In this document: piece by piece, positions 10,443 to 22,045 of the stretch
Layout: every line of letters begins with the position of its first letter
How positions within the stretch are numbered: the stretch's first letter is position 1
Assembly (NCBI GenBank): GCA_947000775.1
Contig: CAMQGK010000318.1
Coordinates: 7,184,501 to 7,248,500, forward strand
DNA from: Pterois miles
Lineage: Eukaryota; Chordata; Actinopteri; Perciformes; Scorpaenidae
DNA length: 64,000 nucleotides
Direction: 5' to 3'
Notes under the pieces: model-generated
Told to the model about the DNA's origin: nothing
The model's input: only the letters and a program-made list of their open reading frames with translations
Databases searched by the model: none
Made by a program: the position numbers and the translations under genes

Positions 10443-10559
10443 GACAAGGAAGTGCAAGCACTCTGCCCAAAAACCTGTTTTCCATTTATCTGTGCCATCC
10501 GTTTGAATGTGTGTTCAAGATTTGGAGTCTGCACATTTAAAAAAGAGCAAACCCAATAA
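10443..10559 (+). CDS. Weak candidate terminal exon, cysteine-rich
   Basis: A strong acceptor-like tract (CACTGTCCTCTCTTTTTCAG, ending 10442) precedes an open frame of 38 codons ending in TAA. The peptide holds five cysteines (CPKTCFPF, ICAIRLNVC, SRFGVC). An AATAAA hexamer lies about 160 bases downstream, near 10720. Against it: the frame is short, unrecognised and adjoins a repeat. It may be chance. Confidence 0.2.
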   Translation, partial: DKEVQALCPKTCFPFICAIRLNVCSRFGVCTFKKEQTQ

Positions 10560-10560
10560 G

Positions 10561-11497
10561 ACCTAACACTAGATTTGCTTTCAATTGAGCTCCAACAGAG
10601 AGCTGCCCAGATGGCCCAATCAGAAAAAAGTCTGGCAGTTGCATCTGGAGCCAGCAGGCCAGATGGAGAGTGGTGCAGCAGATATGGGTTGAGTCATAAG
10701 AAGAAGAAGAGGGGGGGGAATAAAAACATCCAAGAGTGAAGGACAGACACACCACCTTTTGTAATATGGTTGTGTTTCCCTTTTGCTGTTGGTCGATGAT
10801 GAAACCTGCCCAGATGGACGGTTAAGATGAGGTAAGGATTATTATTGATTGCTTTCAGTGTTCGGTACCACTACCAAGCAAGGTTATATTGTAGTTTCCA
10901 GTATGTAGATTATTCCACTTGTACACAACTCAGCAAAGTACATTTGACTTTAAATGAGAACCACAAGAGGAAAAAAAAAAAAAACAAATGTCACCACCCA
11001 CACTGATAAAACCAAGCTAGGATTTGTCACAGACGAAAGTATAGAGCAAGTTTCTCTTCAATGAGTGAAGGTCGTGGTGCTTGTTGCAATCATGGCGGTG
11101 TGATGCACAGAAGCCAGATTGAACTCAGAGTGGGAGGCTCGCTGAGGGTTGCACTGCAGACTCAAACTTGAGAGCAATTCAGCTGAAAAGATTATTATTT
11201 TTTTTTTTTTTTGAAATTTCAGTTCCTGTCTCTCCAAAGTGCGATGGCCAACAGTATTTAAAAGCTCCCACATCTGAGTGATGAACACAAGCTTACAGTA
11301 TTTCCACACCAAACAGGACATTTTGAGGTTTCTTCTGTAACTATACGCATGTATATACGCTATATTGTGCAAAGTTACAACATAGATGTATGAACGAGAT
11401 ACAGCATTGTTGGCGGGCTTCTGTTCCTTCCTGTGAGAGTTGCTCAGTGGCGCATGAAGCCGAAATGACCCAACCATCAAGTGATAAAGTATCTGGA
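10561..11497 (-). other. Possible 3'UTR of the minus-strand exon, otherwise unassigned
   Basis: If the minus-strand terminal exon at 11498-11591 is real, the sequence downstream of its stop (11497 down to about 11000) would be its 3'UTR. A T-run (plus-strand 11199-11212) and an A-run (10971-10984) lie within it. An AATAAA-type signal on the minus strand was not found at a convincing place. Confidence 0.3.
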
Positions 11498-11591
11498 TCA
11501 TCCGACCATCTTTCGGATCCGTTGGGCCCATAGACCCGGCGCCGTAGTGATTCCTTTAACTCCGCCTCCCAGCCCTCGGTCCAGCCTCAGT
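11498..11591 (-). CDS. Candidate terminal coding exon (partial gene)
   Basis: On the minus strand a polypyrimidine tract with acceptor (TTTTCCTTCCTCTTCCAG, next to 11592) is followed by 94 bases ending in TGA. After one base that completes a split codon, there are 30 codons and a stop. The peptide starts LRLDRGLGGGVKG and ends LWAQRIRKMVG, basic and Gly-rich, with GC content well above the surroundings. I do not recognise the protein. The longer minus-strand frame of 157 codons that overlaps it reads across the T-run and is more likely 3'UTR. The upstream exon is not identified. Confidence 0.33.
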
Positions 11592-11916
11592 CTGGAAGAG
11601 GAAGGAAAATTACTCTGGATTTGGCTATTAGAGCATTTTACAACTTTTACGACCTAATTATTTAAATAAGTGTCCATACTGGGAAGTTGATTTACCTAAA
11701 AAAAAATATATATATATCCACTGAGTTCTAGTTGTCTCTTTCCCAATGTTAGTCTATTGTAAAAAGTCTTTTTGGGACCAGTGGCATCACATGACGAACA
11801 CAGAAGTTGTAAATCCAACGTTTGGCCACTACAAAAATTTGTGTCACAGCCTGGCGCTCTGGCTGGGGCTGAAGCTACGCTACCTTTTCTAACTAGCTTT
11901 TTGAACTATTTTTATT

Positions 11917-12060
11917 TAGAAGTCAACTAATTTTTGAAGGCCGATATAATAATTTAGTTGGAGCAGGAGTTTTTAATAAATCAGTTTTTTGTCATAACAG
12001 AATATCCTGATAAGTGATTTGGTAGATTATAAACAAATTGAAATATGTTATATTTATTTA
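11917..12060 (+). repeat. Decayed hAT-like MITE end
   Basis: TTAGAAGTCAACTAATTTTT followed by AAGGCCGATATAATAA resembles a hAT-type end seen more clearly at 54074 (CTAGAGGTCGACCGATATG). Only one end is recognisable. Confidence 0.4.
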
Positions 12061-13403
12061 CAACGGGCGATGTGCTGTTCTGTGGCTTACAGTATGACTT
12101 ACCAGGATTTCTTCTGTTGAACATCCCCTTACATTGTTAAATGCCACTCTTGAAAAACATTATTGTTGCATAATCCCGGGTAAGGAGGATCCTTAGGTGT
12201 GTGATTTTACGCCATGAATGGATGGTTACATGGCTGGATAATTTAGACGAGAGAATCCCCAAATTGTTGAGAGAAAACTCAGAGTAACAGTAATTGATTT
12301 CTTTTCCTCTCCCTCTGCCTGTCTTGTATCACTTGAGCTAAGTGTTGCATTATATATTTATGAGATATTGTAGGAAGAAAAGCAACAGAAATAAACCACC
12401 CTCTCCCATGATATTGTGTATGGAGCCTCCAGGCAAAAACGGTGATTATGTCCCCACATGACTGGTGGTGGTACTGTAGCCATCGCCAACTATCGGCGCT
12501 CAGTTCCACCAATAACGATAATACGTAATATGTCCTATCAGCCCACTGCTTTCAATAGAAGTGTAATGTTGCTGTACTGTAGCTTGTCTACTTCCAATGG
12601 AGAGCAGATTGGACTCACTACTGTCGCTACAGTCTCACAGTAGCTTCCCCATCTGTGCAAATGACTGCATCAAGCAAAATGCTGGATACATTAGCATCCT
12701 CATTAGCAACATAATTATCTTCACAAGTCGCCTAAAGAGAAGTCAGGAGCAGCTGACACGTTAGAAATGGATGTTCAAACTTCCTGAAACCCCTAAGAAA
12801 CCTTTACAAGACCACTTTCTGTCAAACTCCATCCCCTCCGAATCCAGCAGAGCAAAGATTGATATCAAACCAAGAAAGATGCAACACAGCACAACAGCTA
12901 CTTTGTGTTGGCACGGGGAGATAAGAGGTCACAATTCATCTGTCCTGACTTTCTGGCTGATTGTGAAAAGTGGCCCGTCCTGAGCCTGAAGAGTAAGTCA
13001 ATCTAAAATAGGACATAAACTGGTAAAGGAGAAAAAGTGTTAGTATGAAGGAATTTGACAGCTTCTGTATTACTGTAGAAAGGTCATGAACATGGCAAAT
13101 CATATTGGGCAACTTCTGCAGAGCTGTGAACAGAAGACTTAACAACACCACTGTTTCACTAACAAACTCAAATTTTTCATACTGAGTACGGTCAAGACTT
13201 CACCACCTAATTCTGCATGAACTAAAATCTGCTGCTCTGGAGAGGAGAATGCTCTAATCACATCACCCCATATAACATACTGAAATATCACAAGATTAAG
13301 ATGAAATGAGTCGACTGTGCACGGATGTTGTGGACATATGTAATCCATGTCTTTTTGACTGCAGGTACAACGATTAAAACAGAATTAGAGTAGAACGGAC
13401 TAG
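12061..13403. other. Unassigned non-coding sequence
   Basis: No recognised gene or repeat. Short open frames on both strands overlap each other with no splice support. Confidence 0.45.
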
Positions 13404-13589
13404 AGATGTTAAAAATAAATAATTTAAAAAATTAACGCTATCGTTAAGAAATTGTTAATAATCAATTAAATAGCTGAGAAAAAGGCAGAGGGGTGGTTCG
13501 TCAGTTTAGGTAGAAAAGCTAGTCCACCTTAAGAGAGAGCTGGCGCAGATACAGGGAGTTGGCTCAGGACTCCTAGCTGAGGAGTAGTA

Positions 13590-15014
13590 CCGTATTTTCA
13601 CGACGATAAGGCGCACTTAAAAAACTTAGAATTTCTTCAAAATGTGGGGTGGGCCTAGTGCGGTGCGCTTGTGTGTGTGTATGTGTGTGTGTTGTTGTTG
13701 TTGTAAGGCGGACGTAGTAGGAAGTGTGGGCGTGGATTGTACTCTATATAAACGAACAGGTATGTGCATTATGCAGAACGATTGTTGTTTTAACAACCCT
13801 GAAAATGGCAAAGAGACGCTTATGAAGCGCAGTTTAAACTGAAGGCCATCAGCTACGCGGAGGAACATGAAATGAGCAGCCGCGAGAGAATTTGACATTA
13901 ATGAATCGATGGTTGCAAGTGGAGGAAGCTGGAAAACGAGCTCCGACAGATCAAGAAGACGCAGCTGAGCTTCCGCGGACATAAGGCGAGGTGGCCGTTG
14001 GAGGAAAGACTGAGAGTGGATACGAGAAAGAAAGAGGGGGGGGGGGGTTTTTGTTAATAATCAATTAAAAGCAGCAACGTAGCAGAGATGAAAACTGAAC
14101 ATTTCCAGGGAGGTCAGTCTTGGTGTTTTCGTTTCATGAAAGGGTGCCATTTTCCATCCGGACACGGACTAAGTAGGAGAATGGTGGATTATAATGAAAC
14201 GCTGGCCATCTTCCGTTCCTACTGCAGCAAACACATCTCCGACAAACACATCCAAATATAAATAGAGGTATTTAATCGGGAGAATGGAGAAAAGCTAGTC
14301 AGGGATCTCACAGCCGATGTGAAAAAACATGTGAAGCAAATGAACACTGAGCTTGCTGTCATTCCGGGAGGCCTGACGAAGGAACTCCAACCGCTGGACA
14401 TGGGGTGAACCGGCCGTTAAAGTAAGGTGGAGCGGCGTGGGGCGATGGATGACAGATGGAGACCACAGTTTCCTAAGACTGGGAGGCAGGGGGGAGTTCG
14501 CAATTTGTGAATGGATTGTGGATTTGGGCTAAGTGTCTGCTGGCTCTGTTGTTCGAGCTGTGAAAAAGGGGGCATTTTTTCGGGGGGGAGGGAGGGAGAG
14601 AGAGTTTAAAAGGGAAGAAAGAGAATGGGGGAGGAGAGAGAGAGATATAGAGCTGTTCAATTCAGAAACAGAGGATGAGGCTTTGTGGGTTGATTGATGA
14701 TTAAAAAATTGTGAGTAAAAAATTAAGTTGCCGATTTTTTAAAAATGAATGTGCTTGTTTTCGTGTTTTCCATGCGGTGTGATGTTTGATTGATGATAAA
14801 AAATGTTAGTCTTTGTAATTAATCTTAAATAAGCACAACAAACTCAGTTTTGCTCCCGCTCTATTAAACGCACACTTGTTGCTTGTTTCCCGTGTGTTTT
14901 CCATCCCGCGCCCTATAGTGCGGTGCGCTTATGTATGTGTTAAATACAGTAATGACACACATAACTGAGACTGCGCCTTATAGTACGGTGCGCCTTATGG
15001 TCGTGAAAATACGG
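13590..15014 (+). mobile_element. pogo-type (Tc1/mariner) DNA transposon with both TIRs
   Basis: The ends are 27-bp inverted repeats: CCGTATTTTCACGACGATAA... at 13590-13616 and its complement at 14988-15014 with one mismatch. They are flanked by TA on both sides (13588-13589 and 15015-15016), the Tc1/mariner target site. Inside is a decayed transposase (13805 to about 14570). The length of 1425 bp is below that of an intact pogo/Tigger element, so internal DNA is missing. The near-identical ends suggest fairly recent mobility, driven by another copy. Confidence 0.88.
13805..14570 (+). pseudogene. Decayed pogo-type transposase
   Basis: The transposase would bind the element's ends and move it by cut and paste through a DDE catalytic core. 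Near 13829 the frame reads QFKLKAISYAEEHE, and from 13916 KWRKLENELRQIKKTQ then SFRGHKARWP, the CENP-B/Tigger-like helix-turn-helix region. Later pieces include KQMNTELAVIPGGLTKELQP (from about 14337), typical of the end of the pogo catalytic core. The frame is broken: a 1-base insertion right after the start region, several stops, a G-run at 14038-14047 and a missing central part of the catalytic domain. It cannot make an active protein. Confidence 0.8.
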
Positions 15015-15464
15015 TAGCTTGTAGCCTTGTAGCATTTATTCACTGACAAATAAACTGTACACACACTGTTTGCTACGGCTACGTTCACAGCTGTAATGTC
15101 ACCAACAAACCCACACTCATACAAAAGGTCTGTCGGAAACTTGCTGAAGTTACGCTACAGCGGGCACGAAGCCATCGGCAATGCTAGCAGCTGCTAACGT
15201 AGCACAAACTCAGTTTTTCTGACAATCACCATTGTTAATTCGGGCAGACACACAAATGACAACCTGCTAAAGTAAACTAACTGTGTGGTGGAGACTTTTA
15301 CTGAGAAATGTCCGCAACTCTACATGCAGCCATTATTTTCGTAATTCCGTTATTGCAGATTTTAAAAAAACTGTTCGCCATTTTGACGCATATTCGCTTT
15401 CTTGCAGTTAGATGAATTTGATATCACTTAGCTGGGCGTTATGGACACAAAATATCTACACATG

Positions 15465-15725
15465 ATACCAGCATTGGGCGAAGGCGAGGTACACCCTGGA
15501 CAGGTCGCCAGTGGAGACAGACAATCATCTGCGCTCACATTCACACCTATGGCTAATTTAGAGTCATCAATTAACCTGCATGTCTTTGGACTGTGGGAGA
15601 AAGCCGGAGAACCTGGAGAAAACCCACGCGAACATGACGAGAACATGGGCCTCAAGCCAGATTTGAACCTGGGACCCTCTTGCTGTGAAGCGACAGTGCT
15701 AACCACTGCACCACCGTGTAGCCCA
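15465..15725 (-). repeat. tRNA-headed SINE/L2-type copy, minus strand
   Basis: Inverted relative to 884-1262: it contains CATGTCTTTGGACTGTGGGA, CTGGACAGGTCGCCAGTGGA and ends (its 5' head) at CAGTGCTAACCACTGCACCACC. The ATGG tail is missing, so the 3' end is truncated near GCATTGGGCGAAGGCG. Confidence 0.85.
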
Positions 15726-16480
15726 TTTTGAGGTAAATATTGGTTAAAAAAAAGAAATTTCAAATAGGTTACTTGCTAATTATCACCTAATTACCATGAA
15801 ATGTGCAGAACTGTAAAATGAATGATGTTACCAAAACAGCCAATAAACAGTGAAAGAATATAACCCGCCTGTCCATTCTCACATTTTATGTGTAACCTGT
15901 AGACAAGGTGAACCAACTTGTATTTAATGTGGTTGTTTCAAGTAATCTTTGCATCTTGTAACACAACACACACAGAGACAGAGACATATATAGTGGGAAC
16001 AAACAATGTGTTTTCATTCTCCAGAGATCTTTCCATGATAACTGGTGTTTATCTTTACCACAGCCTAAAAAGGTCAGGGCCCGACTTGATGCTTTACACA
16101 CCCACAGTGATACTTCCTGGAGCGTGGTGTAACAGCAAGCTAGCCCACAAGCTAATTAATCCAACCTGCCTTACAACCACCCGTCAAGCACTTCATAAGC
16201 GCCGGTCAGTAGCTGCGGTAAAGGGTCAGTGCGTCTCAAACGGCCGGGGTGGCGAAGCGTGAACAGACCGCGGTGGAGGCAATTCCAAGCAAAGGCGGAG
16301 GCGTCTGTCGTGAGAGGGCTCGTTCACACAGTTTTGTATACACACTCCTCTGGTTACAAAGCACTTTTGGCTGGATTTCATTGAGAGTATCCAGTAAATC
16401 TTTTATGTGGTTGAACATCGTTTTATCCTCCTTCATGTGTATTTTATTCCTCGTCTTGTCCTTTTTTAGTAAAAATTAAT
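15726..16480. other. Unassigned non-coding sequence
   Basis: No supported gene; open frames of 66 to 114 codons overlap on opposite strands. The GC-richer portion at 16170-16330 (GGCCGGGGTGGCGAAGCG) is not explained by any repeat I know. Confidence 0.4.
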
Positions 16481-16559
16481 GTAGAACACTTGCAATAATT
16501 ATAAAACACAAACTGTTGCCTTTTAAACTGTCAATTTTTGTTTTCACTTACTTTTAATT

Positions 16560-16880
16560 GCAAATTGCCTGCAGGGATCTGACTCATATTCACTGTGTTA
16601 AACAATGTGCAGCTCAGGGTCAATTCTGCATTGAACCCTGCCTGGTCAAAATAATTGAATAGATTAGCGCTCTCATTTCTCCAGGCTTAGTGGATGCAGC
16701 GCTCAATGATCAGTCACGGATCATCCATATCCATCTAGATCACATGCTGCATCTTGGCTCATACTCGGTATGCCAGAGGGGAATCAATTAAACACTTTGA
16801 ATTAATTGATCTGGTCTTAAATGTGGTGAAATGTTCAAGTCCATAATTAATTAAGTATGCGCAGCTTTCTGTAGTGTATC
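16560..16880. promoter_or_regulatory. Possible conserved non-coding element, homeodomain-type sites
   Basis: The stretch is not in a recognised repeat and carries several TAATTA/CAATTA-type sites: GAATCAATTAAACAC, GAATTAATTGATCTGG and CATAATTAATTAAGTATGC, next to non-low-complexity flanks. This texture resembles vertebrate developmental enhancers. It is an inference from motif density only. Confidence 0.25.
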
Positions 16881-17452
16881 GCCTAATGAAACATTAAACA
16901 CAAATACCATGACACACAAATAAAATAAAAAAAAAAAATTGTGGGCTAAAAATATCAAACAACAAAGTGTAATAGTCTGTCATGCTTCAGTATAAATGAT
17001 AAGACACAGCAGGAGCCGTAATGGGATATAACTAGTGAAAATCATCCTTCATTTAAGTCCACATCTGGTCTAAAGTGCTTCTGCATAATAAAACCAGGAC
17101 CCAGTGAATTAAGGTGAAATATTTCCACCAGGTGTGTTTGGTTTAAAGAGCTATTGAGGCTATCAGGCTAACTCAGTAGATGCACCATGCTGAGGATGGA
17201 CTACCCTTCGAAACAAGATAGGGGATTACTGCAGGTGGTGCGTTTCTGTGTCTCACTTTTTGTGCCCTCATCGATTATTGTCTCATTTCAGCTTAAAAAA
17301 AATAAAATGTGTCTTACCAGAGTTACAGTGGGTCGTTACAAATTATGTTCTAGAAAGTTTGTAAGGGAGCCCTCAAATAGTTTGATAGGTGATTTTGCTT
17401 AATTTACAAAAAGAAAAAAAAAAACATCATTTACTCTTGTTTTCAAAGTTAG

Positions 17453-17485
17453 TGGGTTGTTCAATTTGTTCAATTTGTTCAATTT
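17453..17485. repeat. Short tandem TTGTTCAAT repeat
   Basis: GTTCAATTT units repeat about four times in a row (TTGTTCAATTTGTTCAATTT and on). Confidence 0.8.
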
Positions 17486-17977
17486 CAATCTGGGACAGTT
17501 CGTAGGGTTTGGTGACATCTGGTGGTGTGGTTACAATTTACTGCTCACTCCTCCCTTTTAAAGGCTGCGGTGGCCATCCTGACAATAACAACACAGATAA
17601 TAATAAATAATAATGACTTTAATTTATAGAGCATACTTTAAAATACAGTGAAATCTCACAGTGCTGCACAATAAGGGCAAAACAATCATAATGCAATATT
17701 AAAATTTATAAGAGAAAAGTGTCAAAACAGGACGAATAAAGTTATAGACAAATTACTTCCTGACATAAGTTAAAAGCAACTAAAAATACTCTGAAATCAT
17801 GAAAAATACAAAGTACTTTATAACAAGCAACAAGCATGTTGGAGAACTACGGTGACCGTCGGGTAACGTAAAATACAAAAAGCTCTGTGTTGGGTTTGTC
17901 TGTTCTGGGCTACGGTAGAAACATGGCAGGCTCTGTGAGAGGGATCCACTCTTTAGATATGAAGGACCCAAACATGC

Positions 17978-18541
17978 ACAGATCAGCCATAATATTATGA
18001 CCACTCTCAGGTGAAATAACTGATTATTCATTACAGTGGCGCCTGGCAGTGGGTGGGATACATTAGGCAGCAAGTGTGTGGATGTGACTGACTTTGACAA
18101 GGGCCAAATTGTGATGGCTAGGCTGGGTCAGAGCATCTCCACAACTGCAGCTCTTGTGGGATGTTCCCAGTCTGCAGTAGTCAGGATCTACCAAGGGTGG
18201 TCCAAGGAAGAAAGACCAGTCAACCGGCGATAGGGTCACGGGCGGCCAAGGCTCACTGATGCATACGGGGAGTGAAGGCTGGCCCGTGTTGTCCGATCCA
18301 ATAGAAGAGCTACTGTAGCTCAGATTGCTGAAAAAGTTAATGCTGGTTCAGATAGAAAGGTGTCAGAACACACAGTGCATCACAGTTTGTTTCATATGAG
18401 GCTGCGTAGCTGCAGATCAGTCTGGGTACCTATACTGACCTGTATCCACCACCAACAGCACCTACAATGGAAATATGAGCATCAGAACTGGACCACGGAG
18501 CATGGGAGAAGGTGGCCTGGTCTGATGAATCACGTTTTCTT
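17978..18541 (+). mobile_element. Tc1-like transposon, 5' half only
   Basis: The start includes the fish Tc1-type sequence CATAATATTATGACCACT. The body is the 5' part of a transposase gene and stops directly after the first catalytic motif; 3' sequence and right TIR are absent. It is followed immediately by TTAGGG repeats. Small indels and stops are present. Confidence 0.8.
18080..18541 (+). pseudogene. Decayed Tc1-like transposase, N-terminal half
   Basis: Tc1 transposases bind TIRs with two helix-turn-helix domains and cut with a DDE core. Here the first domain reads DFDKGQIVMARLGQSIST and SQSAVVRIYQGWSKE, then the GRPRLTD linker, then RRATVAQIAEKVNAG and KVSEHTVHHSL of the second domain. 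Further on, the frame reads WSDESRF, which carries the first catalytic aspartate. A stop follows the first domain (CGATAGGGTC near 18230) and the frame shifts again around 18275. The rest of the DDE core is missing. It is non-functional. Confidence 0.8.
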
Positions 18542-18561
18542 TTAGGGTTAGGGTTAGGGGG
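18541..18561 (+). repeat. Interstitial TTAGGG (telomere-like) repeat
   Basis: TTAGGGTTAGGGTTAGGGGG, about three units, begins exactly where the Tc1-like element breaks. This may be a repair scar or a chance tract. Confidence 0.7.
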
Positions 18562-19348
18562 TAGGAAGATTATAAAGTGGAAACCACTTATAGTGATTAT
18601 TGTCACAATGATTATATGGATCAAAGCTTGAGACAGAATCATTCCTGTACAAATACTGTTTAAATAATGCTGCTTATACTTATCAGGTAGTCCGCTTACA
18701 GTGCTCATTTTGGGTCTTTTTATACACGACATATGGAAAAACATTGTGTTTAATTTACTCCCTTGACACTTTGCCTTACAGACGGTCAGCTTTCCAGCTG
18801 GATACCTAGGGCTGATGCTGCATGCACGTTAAAGTCTTCACAGGAAAAATACTCATTTTCTCTAAATAAAAAGCAAACACGGGAAAGCACCTGCAGTTGA
18901 AGCCGCCCTCATCAAGAAGATCGATAATGCCTGGTCACGTAATGCTCTCAAATTGAAACTTCGCTGATCCCTAACCAGCTCTACAGCACACATGCAGACC
19001 GGCACCCATCCCCCTTTATGCTGTTACCAGGTGGGAGAGCGAGGAGCCCCGGTAAACGGGCGGCATTCTACATGCACTCTCAGAGCCGGCCAAAAACGGC
19101 AACGTCTCAAGAATGGGCCAGACCAGCCGCAAATGTCATTTATATTTATTTTAGACAGAGAAAGGTCAAGAAACGTGAGGTAATTAGTACATAATAGTAA
19201 TAATCCATGATTAAAATCCTGTACTGTATTCATTCATGGAGCCCTGCAAGTGTTGATTTAAAAATAAATCTTTACTTTTTTTCATGTCCATGAAATCTTC
19301 AACAGGTATAGACATCAAAAGTGTAGTAATGGTGCTGATATGTCAATA
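18562..19348. other. Unassigned non-coding sequence
   Basis: No gene or clear repeat recognised. Confidence 0.4.
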
Positions 19349-19640
19349 TTAGGGTGGGACGGTTCAAAAAAATTCACAGTTTGGTTCAGTCCACGGTTTG
19401 GGGTCACGGTTTTCAGTTTGGTTCGGTACATTTATGGTACAACAAGGAGGCCAATTTCCAGCTTCAATTAAGTCAACAACTGTTTGTCTTCACAACAGTA
19501 GTCTAACATGAGGGATAAAACACTTCTTCATTATCACATCTTATGGCTGGACTTCTTATCTAAAAGAAAAGTGCCACTGTGTTATTTAAAAATAATTAAT
19601 AAATAAAAACAAAACATTGCAGCATCGGGTCAGTCAGCAC
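19349..19640 (+). repeat. Decayed hAT-like element, left end
   Basis: TATTAGGGTGGGACGGTTCA followed by TTTGGTTCAGTCCACGG and TTTGGTTCGGTACATTTATG is the left end of a widespread fish hAT-like repeat. A matching right terminus was not found. Confidence 0.45.
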
Positions 19641-21018
19641 TAGAGCTTTAGTAACAGTAACATCTACCAGGCCAGCATCATATGAGGAAAATCTGCCATG
19701 AGTAATTACCCTGCTCAATACTGCAATGATGACATGATTTGTGACAAATAAATAAATATTGATGTGGGCATATTACTCACTTACTCACTGTTCCTTTAAA
19801 TTTCATTTACAAAAAAGGCCACATATTAATCCTACATTTGAATCTTTTTTTTACGCTTTCTCAAGTTTGCTGGTTGTTCAATTAAATGTTTTCAGCTAAC
19901 AAATCTTCCCCAAAGTAGAACTTTTATTTCAGTGTATTTCACAAGAGGATTTTTGAAATATGGCAGCTGTTAAAAAAAAAATCTCAAATTAACTGACACT
20001 TGCTCAGCCCATAAAGGACCTTGATAAAATATTGGTATTTTACAGATCATCTTGCCAATGCTGTGTTACATTATACGTGTACAAATGTTTTTCTTTGTTT
20101 GTTTTTTTTTTTTTACCTGCAAATAATCTCAAACTGTTGCCATTTTTCTTTTCACCCAACACTGTTGCACAGTAGCCAAAACACCTCGGAGGACTGCTGT
20201 ATTCTGCTCTGACAACTAGTAAATCCAGTAATGACAAGACGCACACATGCACGCTGACAAGGCATTATACAGCCAGGGGTGCATGGCCTTCTATGTGAAA
20301 CCATTATGCAGGATTTCTGCCTCCTGCTGAATGCAGGTGGGATGCGGGACCTACTTATTACAGCCCAGATGTGCCTGTAATCCATCACTGTCTCCCCTGC
20401 CCCCATCGCACTCTGGAGGATGTCTGGAGCACAGCCCCCGAGCCTGTATGCGACCGGGTATGTGTGCATCTATGCTTCTATGTTCCTCTGTCTATCTTTC
20501 AGTAATTGTCAGTCCTTTATTTCATGCACATGTATAAATAAATGTGCACTTGTGTGTTTCACTCAGTGTCTCTCTCTGTTCCTCACCTTCTTTTCTTGTT
20601 TCCAAGCCAGCAGTTTATACAATATTAATCACAGTCATTGAGGGTCTCTCAGAAGTATTGTACACATTAATGATAGCTGTTCATACTGAGCATCTTCAGG
20701 CTCTGTACAACTCGGTGAATCATTTATATGTGAGTTGGAGATGTGAGGGAAACAGCCCCTGCCTCAGCCAGTGCTGCTGTGGTACAGATGGTGTGGTGGT
20801 GGTGGCTCCCTCATTATTCCTGCTGCTCATTATATTCTCATTATTTGTGTCACTCTCCTTTCCCTACAACAAAATTAATGATCTGTTGTGGTTCATGTGT
20901 TTGGCTTCTTGTTTCTCAAACAAGTGATTTCTCTGTACTGCTATGACTGCTGACAAAACATCCCTGTATAAATACCGTTACACCCACAGAGATAAATTTA
21001 GCACATAAATAGTAGCTG
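19641..21018. other. Unassigned non-coding sequence
   Basis: I see no exon or repeat. A block at about 20220-20470 (GCCAGGGGTGCATGGCCTTC, CCTGTAATCCATCACTGTCT) is less AT-rich and could be conserved non-coding DNA, but that cannot be tested here. Confidence 0.4.
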
Positions 21019-22045
21019 CTAGGGGTGGGAGAGGAAAAAAAAAAATCCATTCACCTGTGTATCATGATTTTTAAAGCCAGAATCAGGAGCTTTAGCGCTT
21101 TTATTGTTGTAGTCTGAGTAACGTGACGTCATATACGTTTCGTATCCGTCATCCAAAACAAACCGCAGTGGGCGGCAGCGAGCCGAAACGAAAAAGCAGA
21201 AAACGGCGGAGGGTCCTCGTGGGTACGACCTGCATCATCAAGTTATATCCAACGTGGTAAACACTACACAGACAGTAAAATATGGAAACACTTTTGGTTT
21301 CACACATTGGAGAAAAAGCAGAGCTAGACATCAGGGCTAAAGTTGCGTGCTACCTCTGTCATGGGCAGGAAACATTATCGTATTGTGGTAACGTGCGGTC
21401 AAGCCAGCCGTCACTCGACTCTGTGGTCAAATCGGCCAACGCTACAACTGTAAAGCACCCATACACTGACATTTATGTTAAATGCATTCAGACGGCCCGA
21501 TGGAGCTGACTATGGATGTATAAAGAGAACGGAGCTAATGGGAGAGCTAGCAACGTTCTTGGTAAAGTTAGCGGAAGTATACACGTGTGACTACGTCTGG
21601 TTGCCAAAAAAATATGTTAACAAAGTGAACTGTATATGCAAAATACATATATGGACATAAGATTGATTGGTTTATATTCACAAGAAGTATAAAATGTCAC
21701 ATGACCCTTATAAATCAAAAAGAAAATACAACTAATCTGTGAGGGAAATATCTTGTCTTTAATTTTTGGGTTGCTGTAAAAAAAAAAAAAAAAAAAAAAC
21801 ATTCCCAACAATGACATGTATTTGATTTCAGGACATCTCTGACTACATACATGCTGAAAATCAAACATTTTTAATGTATTAAAATAGATATTTTCCTAAG
21901 TAAAATTCCCTACAAGTGTATGATTCAACTTTTTCCCATGGTCCACTGTTAAAATGTTAAAATCATATAAATCATAATATCGTATTCACACCCATGTATC
22001 GTGATAATATCAAATTGAGAGATAGGTGTATTGTCCAAGCCCTAG
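21019..22045 (+). mobile_element. TIR-B DNA transposon, near-complete copy
   Basis: The ends CTAGGGGTGGGAG (left) and TTGTCCAAGCCCTAG (right) form a short inverted repeat of the hAT-like CTAGGGNT type. The body holds TAAACACTACACAGACAGTA, TTTGGTTTCACACATTGGAG and GGACATAAGATTGATTGG. Three other copies (45345, 59061, 61411) are in the opposite orientation. The length is about 1.03 kb, with an A-run at 21779-21800. No transposase frame is present; target-site duplication is not evident. Confidence 0.7.

Larger units (their letters stand above)
13404..15370 (+). repeat. hAT-like repeat, split by a pogo element
   Basis: The left part (AGATGTTAAAAATAAATAAT, ACGCTATCGTTAAG, GAGAGCTGGCGCAGATACAG) and right part (TAGCATTTATTCACTGACAA, ACTGTACACACACTGTTTGC, TTCACAGCTGTAATGTCACC) are interrupted by the pogo element at 13590-15014. 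A related uninterrupted copy at 26985-27296 reads GAGGAGTTGTAGCATTTATT across the insertion point, serving as an empty site. The element at 47664 begins in a similar way. Class is inferred from the end only. Confidence 0.5.

Noticed and set aside
11058..11531. Minus-strand frame of 157 codons
   Set aside because: It reads through the T-run; the start lies in a different phase from the better exon candidate. More likely 3'UTR.
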